From: Bacillota bacterium
GTDB lineage: Bacteria; Armatimonadota; HRBIN16
Assembly (NCBI GenBank): GCA_023511455.1
Contig: JAIMBJ010000004.1
Span: 124,001 to 188,000, forward strand
DNA length: 64,000 nt
Direction: 5' to 3'
The notes under the pieces are model-generated. The model was not told the origin of the DNA, did not search any database, and saw nothing but the letters and a program-made list of their open reading frames with translations. Each line of letters begins with the position of its first letter. Positions within the stretch are counted from its first letter, which is position 1. The translations under genes and the position numbers were made by a program. Positions 9,209-17,966 of this stretch are shown piece by piece.

Positions 9209-9478
9209 TTAACCCCCCTCGCCTGCCACGTGCCGCTCCCGCCGGCGCAGCCTGGCGATCGCACGCTGGTACACCTTGCGCACGCTGTCGGTATGGCAAT
9301 CCATCCGCTGGGAAATCTCTTCGAAGGTGTACTGCTCCTCGAGGTGCATTCGGACAATCTGTGCTTCATCCGCCACGTCCGCAGCAACGTCGGCATCGAA
9401 GCCGTCATGGCGAAAGCGCTTAGCCGCGCGGGCAAGCCATCTTCGATAGCCCGTGCCATCGCGACCAACGCTCCGCAT
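9209..9478 (-). CDS. Small sigma-70 region 4-like DNA-binding protein
   Basis: About 89 residues whose second half, YTFEEISQRMDCHTDSVRKVYQRAIARL, is a textbook region 4 helix-turn-helix of a sigma-70 family (ECF-like) factor. No region 2 is encoded upstream in any frame, so this is either a stand-alone region 4 regulator or a remnant of a sigma factor. ATG at 9478 has GAGG at about 8 nt; GTG at 9487 is an alternative. The genes downstream on the same strand are the Cys-rich secreted protein, the broken prepilin and the thioredoxin-like pseudogene, which may once have been its regulon. Confidence 0.55.
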   Translation of the reverse strand: MRSVGRDGTGYRRWLARAAKRFRHDGFDADVAADVADEAQIVRMHLEEQYTFEEISQRMDCHTDSVRKVYQRAIARLRRRERHVAGEGG

Positions 9479-9622
9479 CGAGACCACCTCAATCTTGCGT
9501 TGCGGATTGCCCCCATTATAATGCGTTGCGTCTCTGCGGTCAAGGAACCCCCCTTGACACTATCCACCCGCTGCTGGTACATATACCTGCGTGCCTGAGA
9601 AAGCACCAGAGGCAGGACGGAT

Positions 9623-10525
9623 ATGTGCAAAGAGGAACTCGTTCCAACCCATTGCGGTTTTGTGGCGATTGTGGGCAAGCCGAATGTGGGCAAGTCCACG
9701 CTGTTGAACGTCATGCTGGGGGTGAAGGTGTCCGCCATCACATCGCGCCCACAGACCACACGGCGGGGTGTGCGCGGTATCTACACCGAAGGCAACCGCC
9801 AGGTGGTGTTTGTGGATACACCCGGCTGGCATCAGCCGAAGGATCGACTGGGAGAGTACATGATCGAGCAGATAGACGGCGCGCTCGAGGATATCGATCT
9901 CGTGCTGTGGGTGGTGGACCTGCGTCATCCCCCCACCCCTGAAGATGAAGACCTGGCGAGCCGATTACAGAAGGTGCAGGCGCCAGTGTGGATGGTAGGC
10001 AATAAAGTGGACGCCGCGAAGTATCCCGAACAGGCGATGCAGGCGTACAGTGCGCTGTTGCCGAATGCGCAGCGGCACATCATGCTTTCCGCGCTGAAAG
10101 ACCCCAAAGCGGTCTACCGCCTGCGCGAGGAGATATTGCTGGCGATGCCCGAATCGCCTTTCTATTATCCAGTGGACATTCGCTCCGACCAGTCGCGCCA
10201 GGACTGGGCAGCCGAGATTGTGCGCGAGCAGGCGATGAGCCTGTTGCGGGAGGAGATACCGTATACCATCGCCGTGCGCGTGACCGACTGGGAACAGCGT
10301 GAAAACGGGGTACAGTATATCCGTGCGGAGCTGATTGTGGAGCGTGAGAACCATAAATCCATCGTCATCGGCAAGGGAGGCAGGATGCTGAAGCAGATTG
10401 GGCAGGAGGCGCGTAAACAGCTGGAGCTGTTTTTGGGAAGCAAGGTGTATCTGGAACTGGTGGTGAAGGTGATGCCCGATTGGCGACGCAATCCCAAAGC
10501 ATTGCAGGAGCTGGGCTATGAGTAG
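9623..10525 (+). CDS. era: GTPase Era (30S ribosome assembly)
   Basis: 300 residues, normal for Era. GTPase motifs are GKPNVGKS (G1), a T-rich switch RPQTTRRGV (G2), DTPG (G3) and NKVD (G4). A C-terminal KH domain carries [21 protein letters not shown]. Era binds the 3' end of 16S rRNA and takes part in 30S maturation, acting at the inner membrane and ribosome. The stop overlaps the start of topA by 8 bases, indicating cotranscription and probably translational coupling. The ribosome binding site is weak (GAGGCAGGACGG). Confidence 0.97.
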   Translation: MCKEELVPTHCGFVAIVGKPNVGKSTLLNVMLGVKVSAITSRPQTTRRGVRGIYTEGNRQVVFVDTPGWHQPKDRLGEYMIEQIDGALEDIDLVLWVVDLRHPPTPEDEDLASRLQKVQAPVWMVGNKVDAAKYPEQAMQAYSALLPNAQRHIMLSALKDPKAVYRLREEILLAMPESPFYYPVDIRSDQSRQDWAAEIVREQAMSLLREEIPYTIAVRVTDWEQRENGVQYIRAELIVERENHKSIVIGKGGRMLKQIGQEARKQLELFLGSKVYLELVVKVMPDWRRNPKALQELGYE

Positions 10526-12806
10526 GAAAAAGACAGGGTCCGCCAAACCGCTGATTATCGTGGAGTCGCCTGCGAAGACCAAAACGCTGAAAAACTTCCT
10601 GGGCGACGACTATCGGGTGGAAGCCTCGATGGGGCACGTGCGCGACCTGCCGGAGAAGGAGTTCGGCGTGGACCTGAGTAACGGCTTCACTCCCAAATAC
10701 GAAACGTTGCCCGAACGGCAGGATGTGCTGAAAAAACTGGCAGAGGCGGCGGCAAGTGCCCCCGAAGTATACCTGGCGTCCGACCCCGACCGTGAGGGCG
10801 AAGCCATCGCCTGGCACCTGAAGGAAGCGCTTCGCCTGCAAAACGCCCGACGCATCGAGTTTAACGAGATTACCCGGCAGGCGGTTCAGCAGGCACTGCA
10901 GCACCCGCGCGACATCGATATGAACCGCGTCAACGCACAGCAGGCACGGCGTATCTTAGACCGCATTGTGGGTTACAAGCTCAGCCCCCTGCTCTGGAAG
11001 AAAGCCAGCCGCAACACGCTGAGCGCGGGACGGGTGCAGTCGGTCGCGGTGCGGCTGGTGGTGGAGCGCGAGCGCGAAATCGAAGCCTTTGTGCCTGAAG
11101 AGTACTGGACCATCACCGCCCGCCTGACCCCCGACACCGAAGCGAACGCCTTCGACGCCACGCTGCGCCTGCGCGACGGCGAGAAGGTGGAGCTGCACAA
11201 CGAACAGGAAGCCAGCGCCGTGCTGCAGGAGCTGGAGGGAGCACAGTATGTGGTGCAGAAGATAAAGCGCACCGAGCGCAAGCGCAACCCGTCCCCGCCG
11301 TTCATCACCAGCACCCTGCAACAGGAGGCGGCGCGTAAACTGGGCTTCAGTGCGAAACGCACCATGCAGATTGCCCAGCAGCTGTATGAAGGCGTGGAGC
11401 TGGGTGCGCAGGGCTCCGTCGGATTGATTACCTACATGCGCACCGACTCCACCCGCGTCGCCGCCGAAGCGCAGCAGCAGGCACGCGAATACATCGGCAA
11501 AGAGTTCGGCGACCGCTATGTGCCCGAAAAGCCGCCTCAGTATCGCTCACGGCGGGGAGCGCAGGAGGCACACGAAGCCATCCGCCCCACCTCGGTAACG
11601 CGCACCCCCGAGTCGGTGAAAAGCTACCTGTCCAAAGACCAGTATGAGCTGTACCGCCTCATCTGGCAGCGTTTCATTGCCAGCCAGATGGCACCGGCGG
11701 TGCTGGATGTGGTGACGGTAGACATTCAGGCAGGAAGGTACACTTTCCGTGCCACCGGCTCCAGCGTCAAGTTTGACGGATTCATGCGCGTCTACGTCGA
11801 GGGCAAAGACAACGGCGAACTCAGCGACGAGGAGCGTCCCCCGCTACCGCCGATGCTGGAAGGCCAGGTGCTTACGTTGCTCGCGCTGCTGCCCGAACAG
11901 CATTTCACCGAGCCACCCCCTCGCTACACCGAAGCCACATTGGTGAAAGCGCTGGAAGAGAAGGGCATCGGCAGACCCAGCACCTATGCGACCATTCTCT
12001 CTACCATTGTGGAGCGCGGATACGTGGAGCTGAAAGAGAAGCGATTCTATCCCACCGCGCTGGGCATTGCCGTGACCGACTATCTGGTGAAGCACTTTCC
12101 CGATGTGATGGACGTGCAGTTCACCGCTTCCGTCGAGCAGCAGCTGGACGAGATTGAGGAAGGCAAGCAGGCGTGGACGGAGGTGCTGCGCGCCTTTTAT
12201 GAACCGTTCGCACAACGGCTCACGGAGACGGAAAGGAACGGTGAATTCGTGCGCATCGAGGCGAAGGAGACCGATTACACCTGTCCGACCTGCGGCGCGA
12301 AGATGCTGCTGCGCGAGGGGCGTTACGGCAAGTTTCTCGGTTGCTCGCGCTACCCGGAGTGCAAAACGATTGTCAACGTGACCCGCAGCGGCGAACCCGT
12401 CCCACCAGACAAGCCGTCCGACGAGGTCTGCGAGAAGTGCGGTTCGCCCATGGTTATCCGCTGGGGCAGGTACGGCGAATACCTCGCCTGCACCAACGAG
12501 CAGTGCAAGGCGCACCGACCGCTGGAGAAGAGCACGGGCATCACCTGCCCTGCCTGCCAGCAGGGACAGCTGGTAGAGCGACGCGCACGCAAAGGCAAGC
12601 TGCGTGGCAAGGTCTTCTACGGCTGCAACCGCTACCCTGCCTGCGACTTCACCTTGTGGGACAAGCCGGTGGACAGAACGTGCCCGAAGTGCGGCTCGCT
12701 ACTGGTGGAAAAGCGCACCGGTAAGCGATTGACCATCGCCTGCTCCAGCAAAGCCTGTGACTACCGCGAGGAGCCGTCGGCGGAGGCGCAGGCACTGGCG
12801 TCCTAG
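10518..12806 (+). CDS. topA: DNA topoisomerase I (type IA)
   Basis: 762 residues. The Toprim domain starts at [13 protein letters not shown] and holds the acidic motif [13 protein letters not shown]. The catalytic tyrosine lies in [12 protein letters not shown], and the type IA gate domains follow. The C-terminal about 170 residues hold four Cys4 zinc ribbons (CPTC...CSRYPEC, CEKC...CTNEQC, CPAC...CNRYPAC, CPKC...CSSKAC). It relaxes negative supercoils through a 5'-phosphotyrosine intermediate. It overlaps era by 8 bases and is followed after 14 bp by the RecQ-like gene. A topA-dprA neighbourhood is common in bacteria; here a helicase gene sits between them. Confidence 0.97.
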   Translation: MSRKKTGSAKPLIIVESPAKTKTLKNFLGDDYRVEASMGHVRDLPEKEFGVDLSNGFTPKYETLPERQDVLKKLAEAAASAPEVYLASDPDREGEAIAWHLKEALRLQNARRIEFNEITRQAVQQALQHPRDIDMNRVNAQQARRILDRIVGYKLSPLLWKKASRNTLSAGRVQSVAVRLVVEREREIEAFVPEEYWTITARLTPDTEANAFDATLRLRDGEKVELHNEQEASAVLQELEGAQYVVQKIKRTERKRNPSPPFITSTLQQEAARKLGFSAKRTMQIAQQLYEGVELGAQGSVGLITYMRTDSTRVAAEAQQQAREYIGKEFGDRYVPEKPPQYRSRRGAQEAHEAIRPTSVTRTPESVKSYLSKDQYELYRLIWQRFIASQMAPAVLDVVTVDIQAGRYTFRATGSSVKFDGFMRVYVEGKDNGELSDEERPPLPPMLEGQVLTLLALLPEQHFTEPPPRYTEATLVKALEEKGIGRPSTYATILSTIVERGYVELKEKRFYPTALGIAVTDYLVKHFPDVMDVQFTASVEQQLDEIEEGKQAWTEVLRAFYEPFAQRLTETERNGEFVRIEAKETDYTCPTCGAKMLLREGRYGKFLGCSRYPECKTIVNVTRSGEPVPPDKPSDEVCEKCGSPMVIRWGRYGEYLACTNEQCKAHRPLEKSTGITCPACQQGQLVERRARKGKLRGKVFYGCNRYPACDFTLWDKPVDRTCPKCGSLLVEKRTGKRLTIACSSKACDYREEPSAEAQALAS

Positions 12807-12820
12807 AGGAGTGGTATGCG

Positions 12821-14923
12821 TTGGATGACCTTTTCGAGCGTGCCCAGACGTTGTTGCGTCACGGGCTACAAGATGCGACTGCTACGTTCCGCGACGGGCA
12901 ATGGGAAGCGATAGAGTCGCTGGTACGTAACCGCCAGCGTTTGCTGCTGGTGCAACGCACCGGCTGGGGCAAAAGCATCGTCTACTTCATCGCGGCTCGA
13001 TTGCTCCGCGAGCAAAACGGTAACCACGGTGTATCACTGCTGATATCGCCGCTATTGTCACTGATGCGCAACCAGATGGACATGGCGCACCGCATGGGTA
13101 TCCGCGCGGAAACCATTCACTCTGCCAACACGGAGCGGTGGATCGAGGTCAAAAACCTTTTGTATCAAGACCAGATTGACGTTCTCTTAATTAGCCCAGA
13201 GCGCCTGGCGAATCAGGAGTTCGAGGCAGAGGTGCTTCAGCCCATTGCGTCGCGGATTCTGCTGTTCATTGTGGACGAAGCGCACTGCATCTCCGACTGG
13301 GGACACGACTTCCGCCCCGACTACCGGCGAATCACCCGCGTGCTGAAACTACTGCCGAGAAACGTGCCCGTTCTGGCCACTACGGCTACCGCGAATGACC
13401 GCGTTGTTGCCGACATCAAACAACAGCTGGGCGACGACCTTCGTATCAATCGAGGAGCACTGGCACGGCGTAGCCTGCGGCTGCAAAACGTGATACTGCC
13501 CTCGCAAGCGGAACGACTGGCTTGGCTCGCGGCACACTTGTCCGAACTGCCTGGCAGCGGCGTCATCTACACGCTGACCGTCGCTGATGCAGAGCGCGTC
13601 GCCCTATGGCTCCAGCACAAAGGGTGGCAGGTGTATCCGTATCATGCCGACATTGAAAACTCGGAACGCGAAAGGCGAGAGCGACTGCTGCTGCACAACC
13701 AAGTCAAAGCGCTTGTAGCCACTGTCGCTTTGGGCATGGGATTTGACAAACCCGACTTAGGCTTCGTGGTGCACTTTCAGAGGCCTGGGTCGGTGGTGCA
13801 TTATTACCAGCAAATCGGCAGAGCAGGCAGGTCTCTGGAAAATGCACTGGTCATCCTTTTGGGTGGCGAAGAAGACGATGAGATTGTGGATTACTTCATC
13901 CGTACCGCTCTCCCCCCGCAAGCGCACACCGAAGCAGTACTACACGCATTAAGCCACAGCCCAAACGGGCTAACTCTCGTTGAGCTGGAGCGCAAGGTCA
14001 ATCTCTCACGACAACAACTGGACAAGGTGCTTCGCCTACTGCTATCAGAGACCCCTGCTCCACTGTTTTACTTGGGTCGACGCTACCAATTAGCCCCTGT
14101 GGCATACAGGATGGACCATGAACGTATTGCGAGGCTAACCGCCCTGCGTCGCGCCGAACAAGAGCAGATGCGGCAGTATATGCAAAGCCAGCAGTGCCTG
14201 ATGCAGTTCCTGCAGATAGCGCTGGATGACCCCTATGCAGAACCCTGTGGCCGATGCGCTGTCTGCGTTGGTAGCGACATAATCGCGCCAGAGGTAGAGG
14301 ACTCTTTGGTGCGAGAAGCCATACTCTTCTTACGCCGTGCCGATGTTCCAATACCGCCCCGAAAGATGTGGCCGAGTAAGGAAGGACTGATGATTACCGG
14401 CGGGCAGGGAAAGATTCCCGAGCTGCTTCAAGCGGAAGAAGGACGCGCACTATGCCTGTGGGGTGATGCTGGCTGGGGGAGTTTGGTGCGTAAGGGCAAG
14501 TATCAGGACGGTTTTTACGACGATGACCTGGTAAAGGGGATGGAGGAGATGATACACCGTTGGCAACCCCAACCTGCGCCCCGCTGGATTACCTGTGTGC
14601 CTTCCCTGCGCCATCCCAGCCTGGTGCCCGACTTCGCCCAAAGGTTAGCACAGCGGCTCCAGTTGCCCTTTGTGCCGTGTGTGAAAAAAGTGCGCGAAAC
14701 CAAGCCGCAAAAGGAGATGCAAAACAGTTTCCATCAGGTGCGCAACCTGGATGGAGCGTTTGCCATTGAGCGGTGGTCCGGCATCGCAGAGCCTGTTTTT
14801 CTGGTAGACGATGTGGTAGACTCAGGATGGACGCTCACCGTAGTGGCTTTCCTGCTACGAAGGGCAGGAAGCGGTGCCGTCTTTCCGATTGCACTTGCCA
14901 AACAGGTTCTGCGTGGGGAGTAA
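12821..14923 (+). CDS. RecQ-family helicase fused to a C-terminal ComF-like phosphoribosyltransferase domain
   Basis: A 700-residue two-part protein. The RecQ core has Walker A GWGKS at 48-52, DEAH at 152-155, the ATTATA motif and the QIGRAGR motif VI, followed by a zinc site (Cys459, Cys476, Cys479, Cys482). There is no HRDC domain. From about residue 540 the sequence follows a ComF-type PRTase: WITCVPSLRHPSL, FAQRLAQRLQLPF, QVRNLDGAFAI and the PRPP-loop motif VFLVDDVVDSGWTL at 659-672. The start is TTG at 12821, with AGAGGAG about 10 nt upstream. The next gene begins 3 nt after the stop and is DprA-like. Helicase, PRTase and DprA echo ComFA/ComFC/DprA of competence and the PRTase-DprA pair of ShosTA defence. 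Confidence 0.85.
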   Translation: MDDLFERAQTLLRHGLQDATATFRDGQWEAIESLVRNRQRLLLVQRTGWGKSIVYFIAARLLREQNGNHGVSLLISPLLSLMRNQMDMAHRMGIRAETIHSANTERWIEVKNLLYQDQIDVLLISPERLANQEFEAEVLQPIASRILLFIVDEAHCISDWGHDFRPDYRRITRVLKLLPRNVPVLATTATANDRVVADIKQQLGDDLRINRGALARRSLRLQNVILPSQAERLAWLAAHLSELPGSGVIYTLTVADAERVALWLQHKGWQVYPYHADIENSERERRERLLLHNQVKALVATVALGMGFDKPDLGFVVHFQRPGSVVHYYQQIGRAGRSLENALVILLGGEEDDEIVDYFIRTALPPQAHTEAVLHALSHSPNGLTLVELERKVNLSRQQLDKVLRLLLSETPAPLFYLGRRYQLAPVAYRMDHERIARLTALRRAEQEQMRQYMQSQQCLMQFLQIALDDPYAEPCGRCAVCVGSDIIAPEVEDSLVREAILFLRRADVPIPPRKMWPSKEGLMITGGQGKIPELLQAEEGRALCLWGDAGWGSLVRKGKYQDGFYDDDLVKGMEEMIHRWQPQPAPRWITCVPSLRHPSLVPDFAQRLAQRLQLPFVPCVKKVRETKPQKEMQNSFHQVRNLDGAFAIERWSGIAEPVFLVDDVVDSGWTLTVVAFLLRRAGSGAVFPIALAKQVLRGE

Positions 14924-14926
14924 AGT

Positions 14927-15946
14927 ATGCCGTCTTTGCAACCAAGCACCGAGGTGGCTTGTCTGCTGTGTGCACACACGGGCAATGAGCCGGCTGCGCC
15001 GCTGGCGCAGAAAGAATACGTTCAGCTGCGACAGTGGCTGCGGGAACGTCACCATCCGATAGAGGCTCTGCTCGAACCCGGTGTCTCTTCTCTGCTGTGC
15101 GAGATCGCAGAGTCAACCTCACTGGACGCAGAAAGGTTAGCGGCTCTTCTGCGCCGCGGCAGCCAGATTGCGCTGTGGTTGGAGCGTTGGACAAACGCGG
15201 GGATGTGGATTGCCTCATGGGAAGACGTCGAGTATCCCCCGATACTGCGCCAGAAGCTGGGAGACGCCTCCCCTGTCTTGTTACATGGTTTCGGGAACCC
15301 GCAGCTCTTACATACAAGAGGACTCGCCATTGTGGGTTCACGACACACCAGTGAGACGTTACTACAGCAGGCATATGCCATCGCCAGCCGCTGCGCCAGC
15401 CACCGCGAGAACGTCATCTCCGGAGGGGCGCGGGGCGTGGACTCGTTCGCGATGAAGGGCGCACTGGAAGAGGGCGGCACCTGCGTAGGGGTGTTGGCGG
15501 CCGACCTTGCCCGAACCGCCACGTCGCACACACTTCGAGATTACCTGCTCACAGATAAACTCTGTTTAATTTCGCCCTATCATCCGGTGGCCGGTTTCAC
15601 GGCGGGAAACGCCATGGGACGCAACAAGATTATCTACGCGCTTGCCGAGTTTGCGCTCGTTATCGCCAGCGACATGGGCAAGGGAGGCACCTGGGCTGGC
15701 GCGTTGGAGAACCTTCGCGCCGGATGGACGCCGATTTTCGTCTACACTGGTAACGATGCTCCGGAAGGCAATATGGCGCTCCGCGACGCGGGAGCTTATC
15801 CCTTTACCCTGCCAGAAGATGTACAGATTTCCGTGTTGTCGCACTTGCGCCACTCCATTGCCGGCACGTCTGCACCGCCGTCTTCGCGTCCCCGCAAACG
15901 CAAATCGACGGTATCACAACCTGCATTGCCTCTGGATACCGGGTGA
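14927..15946 (+). CDS. Divergent DprA/Smf-like protein paired with the RecQ-PRTase protein
   Basis: 339 residues. After an N-terminal helical region (about 1-95), a DprA Rossmann fold is recognisable: LAIVGSRHTS at about 134-143, ISGGARGVDSFAMKGAL (nucleotide-binding loop), a region matching the RNRII strand as GRNKIIYALAEFALVIAS, and GKGGTWAGALENLRAGW where canonical DprA has SGSLxTAxxA. DprA binds ssDNA and loads RecA; LOG/DprA-like relatives also act as nucleotide-linked immunity proteins. The altered second loop separates this protein from housekeeping DprA. The C-terminus is basic and Pro/Ser-rich instead of a clear winged helix. It starts 3 nt after the RecQ-PRTase stop, so the two are surely cotranscribed. 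Confidence 0.8.
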   Translation: MPSLQPSTEVACLLCAHTGNEPAAPLAQKEYVQLRQWLRERHHPIEALLEPGVSSLLCEIAESTSLDAERLAALLRRGSQIALWLERWTNAGMWIASWEDVEYPPILRQKLGDASPVLLHGFGNPQLLHTRGLAIVGSRHTSETLLQQAYAIASRCASHRENVISGGARGVDSFAMKGALEEGGTCVGVLAADLARTATSHTLRDYLLTDKLCLISPYHPVAGFTAGNAMGRNKIIYALAEFALVIASDMGKGGTWAGALENLRAGWTPIFVYTGNDAPEGNMALRDAGAYPFTLPEDVQISVLSHLRHSIAGTSAPPSSRPRKRKSTVSQPALPLDTG

Positions 15947-15960
15947 CCATACCAGCAAAC

Positions 15961-16017
15961 GTTTTCGCCTCCCACCTGTAATGCGAAAACGCCCTTGCGG
16001 GCACGCCCGCAAGGGCG
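15961..16017 (+). terminator. Double hairpin after the dprA-like gene
   Basis: Two consecutive inverted repeats. The first has arms GTTTTCGC (15961-15968) and GCGAAAAC (15983-15990). The second is a perfect 13-bp stem CGCCCTTGCGGGC (15990-16002) with its complement at 16005-16017 and a formal two-base loop. It sits between the end of the dprA-like gene and the convergent end of the PEP-CTERM gene. There is no U tract, so it may be a bidirectional terminator or a transcript-stabilising structure. Confidence 0.55.
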
Positions 16018-16048
16018 ACATGAGGGCGTGAATGACCTGCTAGAGGTG

Positions 16049-16834
16049 CTACTTGCGCCGGCGAAGCAGCACCATTGCTGGAGCCGCGAAACCGCTCAGC
16101 CACAGCAACATCGTGCCCGGCTCGGGTACTACGTTCAGCTGAAGTATTTTGTAGTTCCAGTCGCTGTCTCCTTCGCACTTCCAGCGGATGTAACCAATCG
16201 CGTGGGTCTGGTATCGCAACACCAGAGCAGCCAGCGCGTCCACGTCAGCCTGATTTACCTCATTGTAGGGGTTTCCATCCGTGCTGAGGGGGGCCGCTAA
16301 ATCGTCGTATGCCCACCAGGCAAAGCCAAAGGTGCCGATCACACCATCCGGGTTATTGTCGCCATCCTTGTCGTACTCAATCCAGCTGCCTGGTTGTATC
16401 CAGCCGTTCGTCGGGATGCCCCCCACCAGAACAGCCTTTACCAGGTCATTCGCTTCCCAATCATAAACATAGTCAACACCCTCCCAGTCCACCATCCAGT
16501 TGACCTGGAAGTTACAACTCTGGAGCTGGGCAATGGTTTTGCCGGGCACCCAGTAAATCCAGTGAAGCCGTTTGCCAAGGTCCCCGGTGCTGTAGACAAT
16601 CATCTCTTTGGGCTCGTAGTAGTTCGTGCCCGGGTGTGCGCCGCTACGCATGTTCACGAAGGTGCCCGCTGCTGCGTCCGCCTTCGCAGCCGTCCACCAG
16701 GGTCCCCAAAGGGGTGACCCTTATACGTTTGGGGCGGTATCGGCATACAGGGCAGGGGTTATCGTGCCCGCAGAGGCAAAACCGACCAGCGTGAACAGCG
16801 CCAGCACTGTTACCCACAACGACCGAACGCGCAT
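16049..16834 (-). pseudogene. PEP-CTERM surface protein gene with a premature TAA
   Basis: The ATG at 16834 (Shine-Dalgarno GGGAGGAGG) opens a signal peptide, RSLWVTVLALFTLVGFASAG. Codon 38 is TAA (16721-16723), and the same frame then continues open for another 223 residues (GSPLWGPWWTAAKADAAAG...). It ends in a canonical PEP-CTERM tail: VVPEPGTMLL, a transmembrane stretch and RRRK. PEP-CTERM proteins are sorted by exosortase to the cell surface or exopolysaccharide. Frame and protein character are preserved on both sides, so a single nonsense change (from TAC or TAT) is the simplest explanation. A consensus sigma-54 promoter lies upstream. Confidence 0.7.
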
Positions 16835-16886
16835 CGTACTTACCTCCTCCCAGGTTTGAGATTTAGATATCCGACCCATTATAAAC

Positions 16887-16902
16887 GCAAGATTCGTGCC
16901 AA
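16887..16902 (-). promoter_or_regulatory. Sigma-54 (RpoN) -24/-12 promoter for the PEP-CTERM gene
   Basis: Minus strand TTGGCACGAATCTTGC: the -24 GG and -12 GC are separated by exactly 10 bases, matching the sigma-54 consensus YTGGCACGN4TTGCW at nearly every position. The predicted transcription start is near 16875, about 40 bases before the ATG at 16834. PEP-CTERM systems are known to be linked to the PrsK/PrsR sensor and sigma-54 activator. Confidence 0.7.
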
Positions 16903-17000
16903 AACGCAGGTTTCATCCCCGTACAATTACTGGGTTTTCAAAAATTTGGTCTCTCAGGCGGTTTATAGAGGCGTTTATCAAGAATAAATGATGCGTACTG

Positions 17001-17966
17001 TCACTCCTTGACCTCTCGTACATACGCTCTCGCGCCTGGCACGGTGCGTATCAACTGTCTCCCTGCTTCCTTGCCCAACACGCACAGCGCGGTTGCCAGG
17101 CTGTCGGAGGTGATACCGTCACGCGCGATAACGGTCGCAGCCACGCGAGATGTTACCCCCCAGCCAGTGCGCGGGTCGACAATATGCGAGTATCGCTTGC
17201 CCTCGTATTCCACATACTGCTCGGTATCCCCCGACGACGAGATAGCCCCCCGCGCGAGGTAGACCCATCGGCGCTCGGGAGCAGCGTTTGCCACCTCAAT
17301 CCGCCAGCCTGCCCTGCCGGGCGGCGCAAGCCCCGCTACGATGTCGCCTCCCGCCTCCAGCAGCGCGTGACGGATGCCGTGCTCCTGCAAGACCTTCAGC
17401 GCGCAGTCCAGCGCATACCCTTTCGCGATGCCCCCTAAGTCCAAGCGCATCCCGGGCACCAGCAGCTGTACTGTCCGCTCCCTCTCGTCTAACACCATCT
17501 TTTCGTAGCCCACCCGTTGCCGCGCCTCCTGCAACTCCTGCTCCGTGGGAAACCCTCCGCCTCGCCTCGCGCGTCGCCACAGCTGCACGTAGGGACCTAC
17601 TGTCACGTCAAATGCCCCTCCTGTCCGCCGCGACAGCTCCTGCGCCCGTTTCAGCACGGTAAACAGCTCCTCACTGACCCGTACCGGCTCGCCACCCGCC
17701 CTCGCACAAAGCTGCATCAACTCGCTATCCGCCCGGTAGTCGCTCATGACCTGCTCGATCTCGGCGATTCGTTCAAACGCGGCAGCGCAGGCACGCTCTG
17801 CGACGCTCTGGCTGGGGGCATACACCGTGATGCGCACTTGCACTCCCATCGCCATCTGGCTATACTGATAGCGGTGCAGCGGCGCCGCATTCAGGCGTAA
17901 CGCACCGCAGGCAAACCATGTCCATACAAGCAGAAGAGTTCGAAGGAGGATGAAGCGGAACGTCAT
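17001..17966 (-). CDS. apbE: FAD:protein FMN transferase ApbE
   Basis: About 321 residues with a signal peptide or anchor (FILLRTLLLVWTWFACGAL). ApbE landmarks are MGVQVRITVYA, MSDYRADSEL, the flavin-site DLGGIAKGYALD, LLEAGGDI, SHIVDPRTGW and the Mg-binding DSLATALCVLG. The enzyme transfers FMN from FAD to Thr of exported redox proteins, for example the NqrB/C and RnfD/G subunits. ATG at 17966 was chosen over 17993 because the signal peptide begins there and GGGTGA precedes it. The start codon overlaps the start of the divergent FGE-fold gene within the sequence TCATGA. Confidence 0.93.
   Translation of the reverse strand: MTFRFILLRTLLLVWTWFACGALRLNAAPLHRYQYSQMAMGVQVRITVYAPSQSVAERACAAAFERIAEIEQVMSDYRADSELMQLCARAGGEPVRVSEELFTVLKRAQELSRRTGGAFDVTVGPYVQLWRRARRGGGFPTEQELQEARQRVGYEKMVLDERERTVQLLVPGMRLDLGGIAKGYALDCALKVLQEHGIRHALLEAGGDIVAGLAPPGRAGWRIEVANAAPERRWVYLARGAISSSGDTEQYVEYEGKRYSHIVDPRTGWGVTSRVAATVIARDGITSDSLATALCVLGKEAGRQLIRTVPGARAYVREVKE

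Noticed and set aside
9115-9759. 214-residue minus frame across the region-4 protein and into era
   Set aside because: Overlaps two supported genes in another frame and has no motif.
16835-16900. TATAAT-like site near 16880 as a sigma-70 promoter of the PEP-CTERM gene
   Set aside because: The nearest -35-like hexamer (TTGGCA) is only 13 bp away, too close; the exact sigma-54 motif explains the region better.
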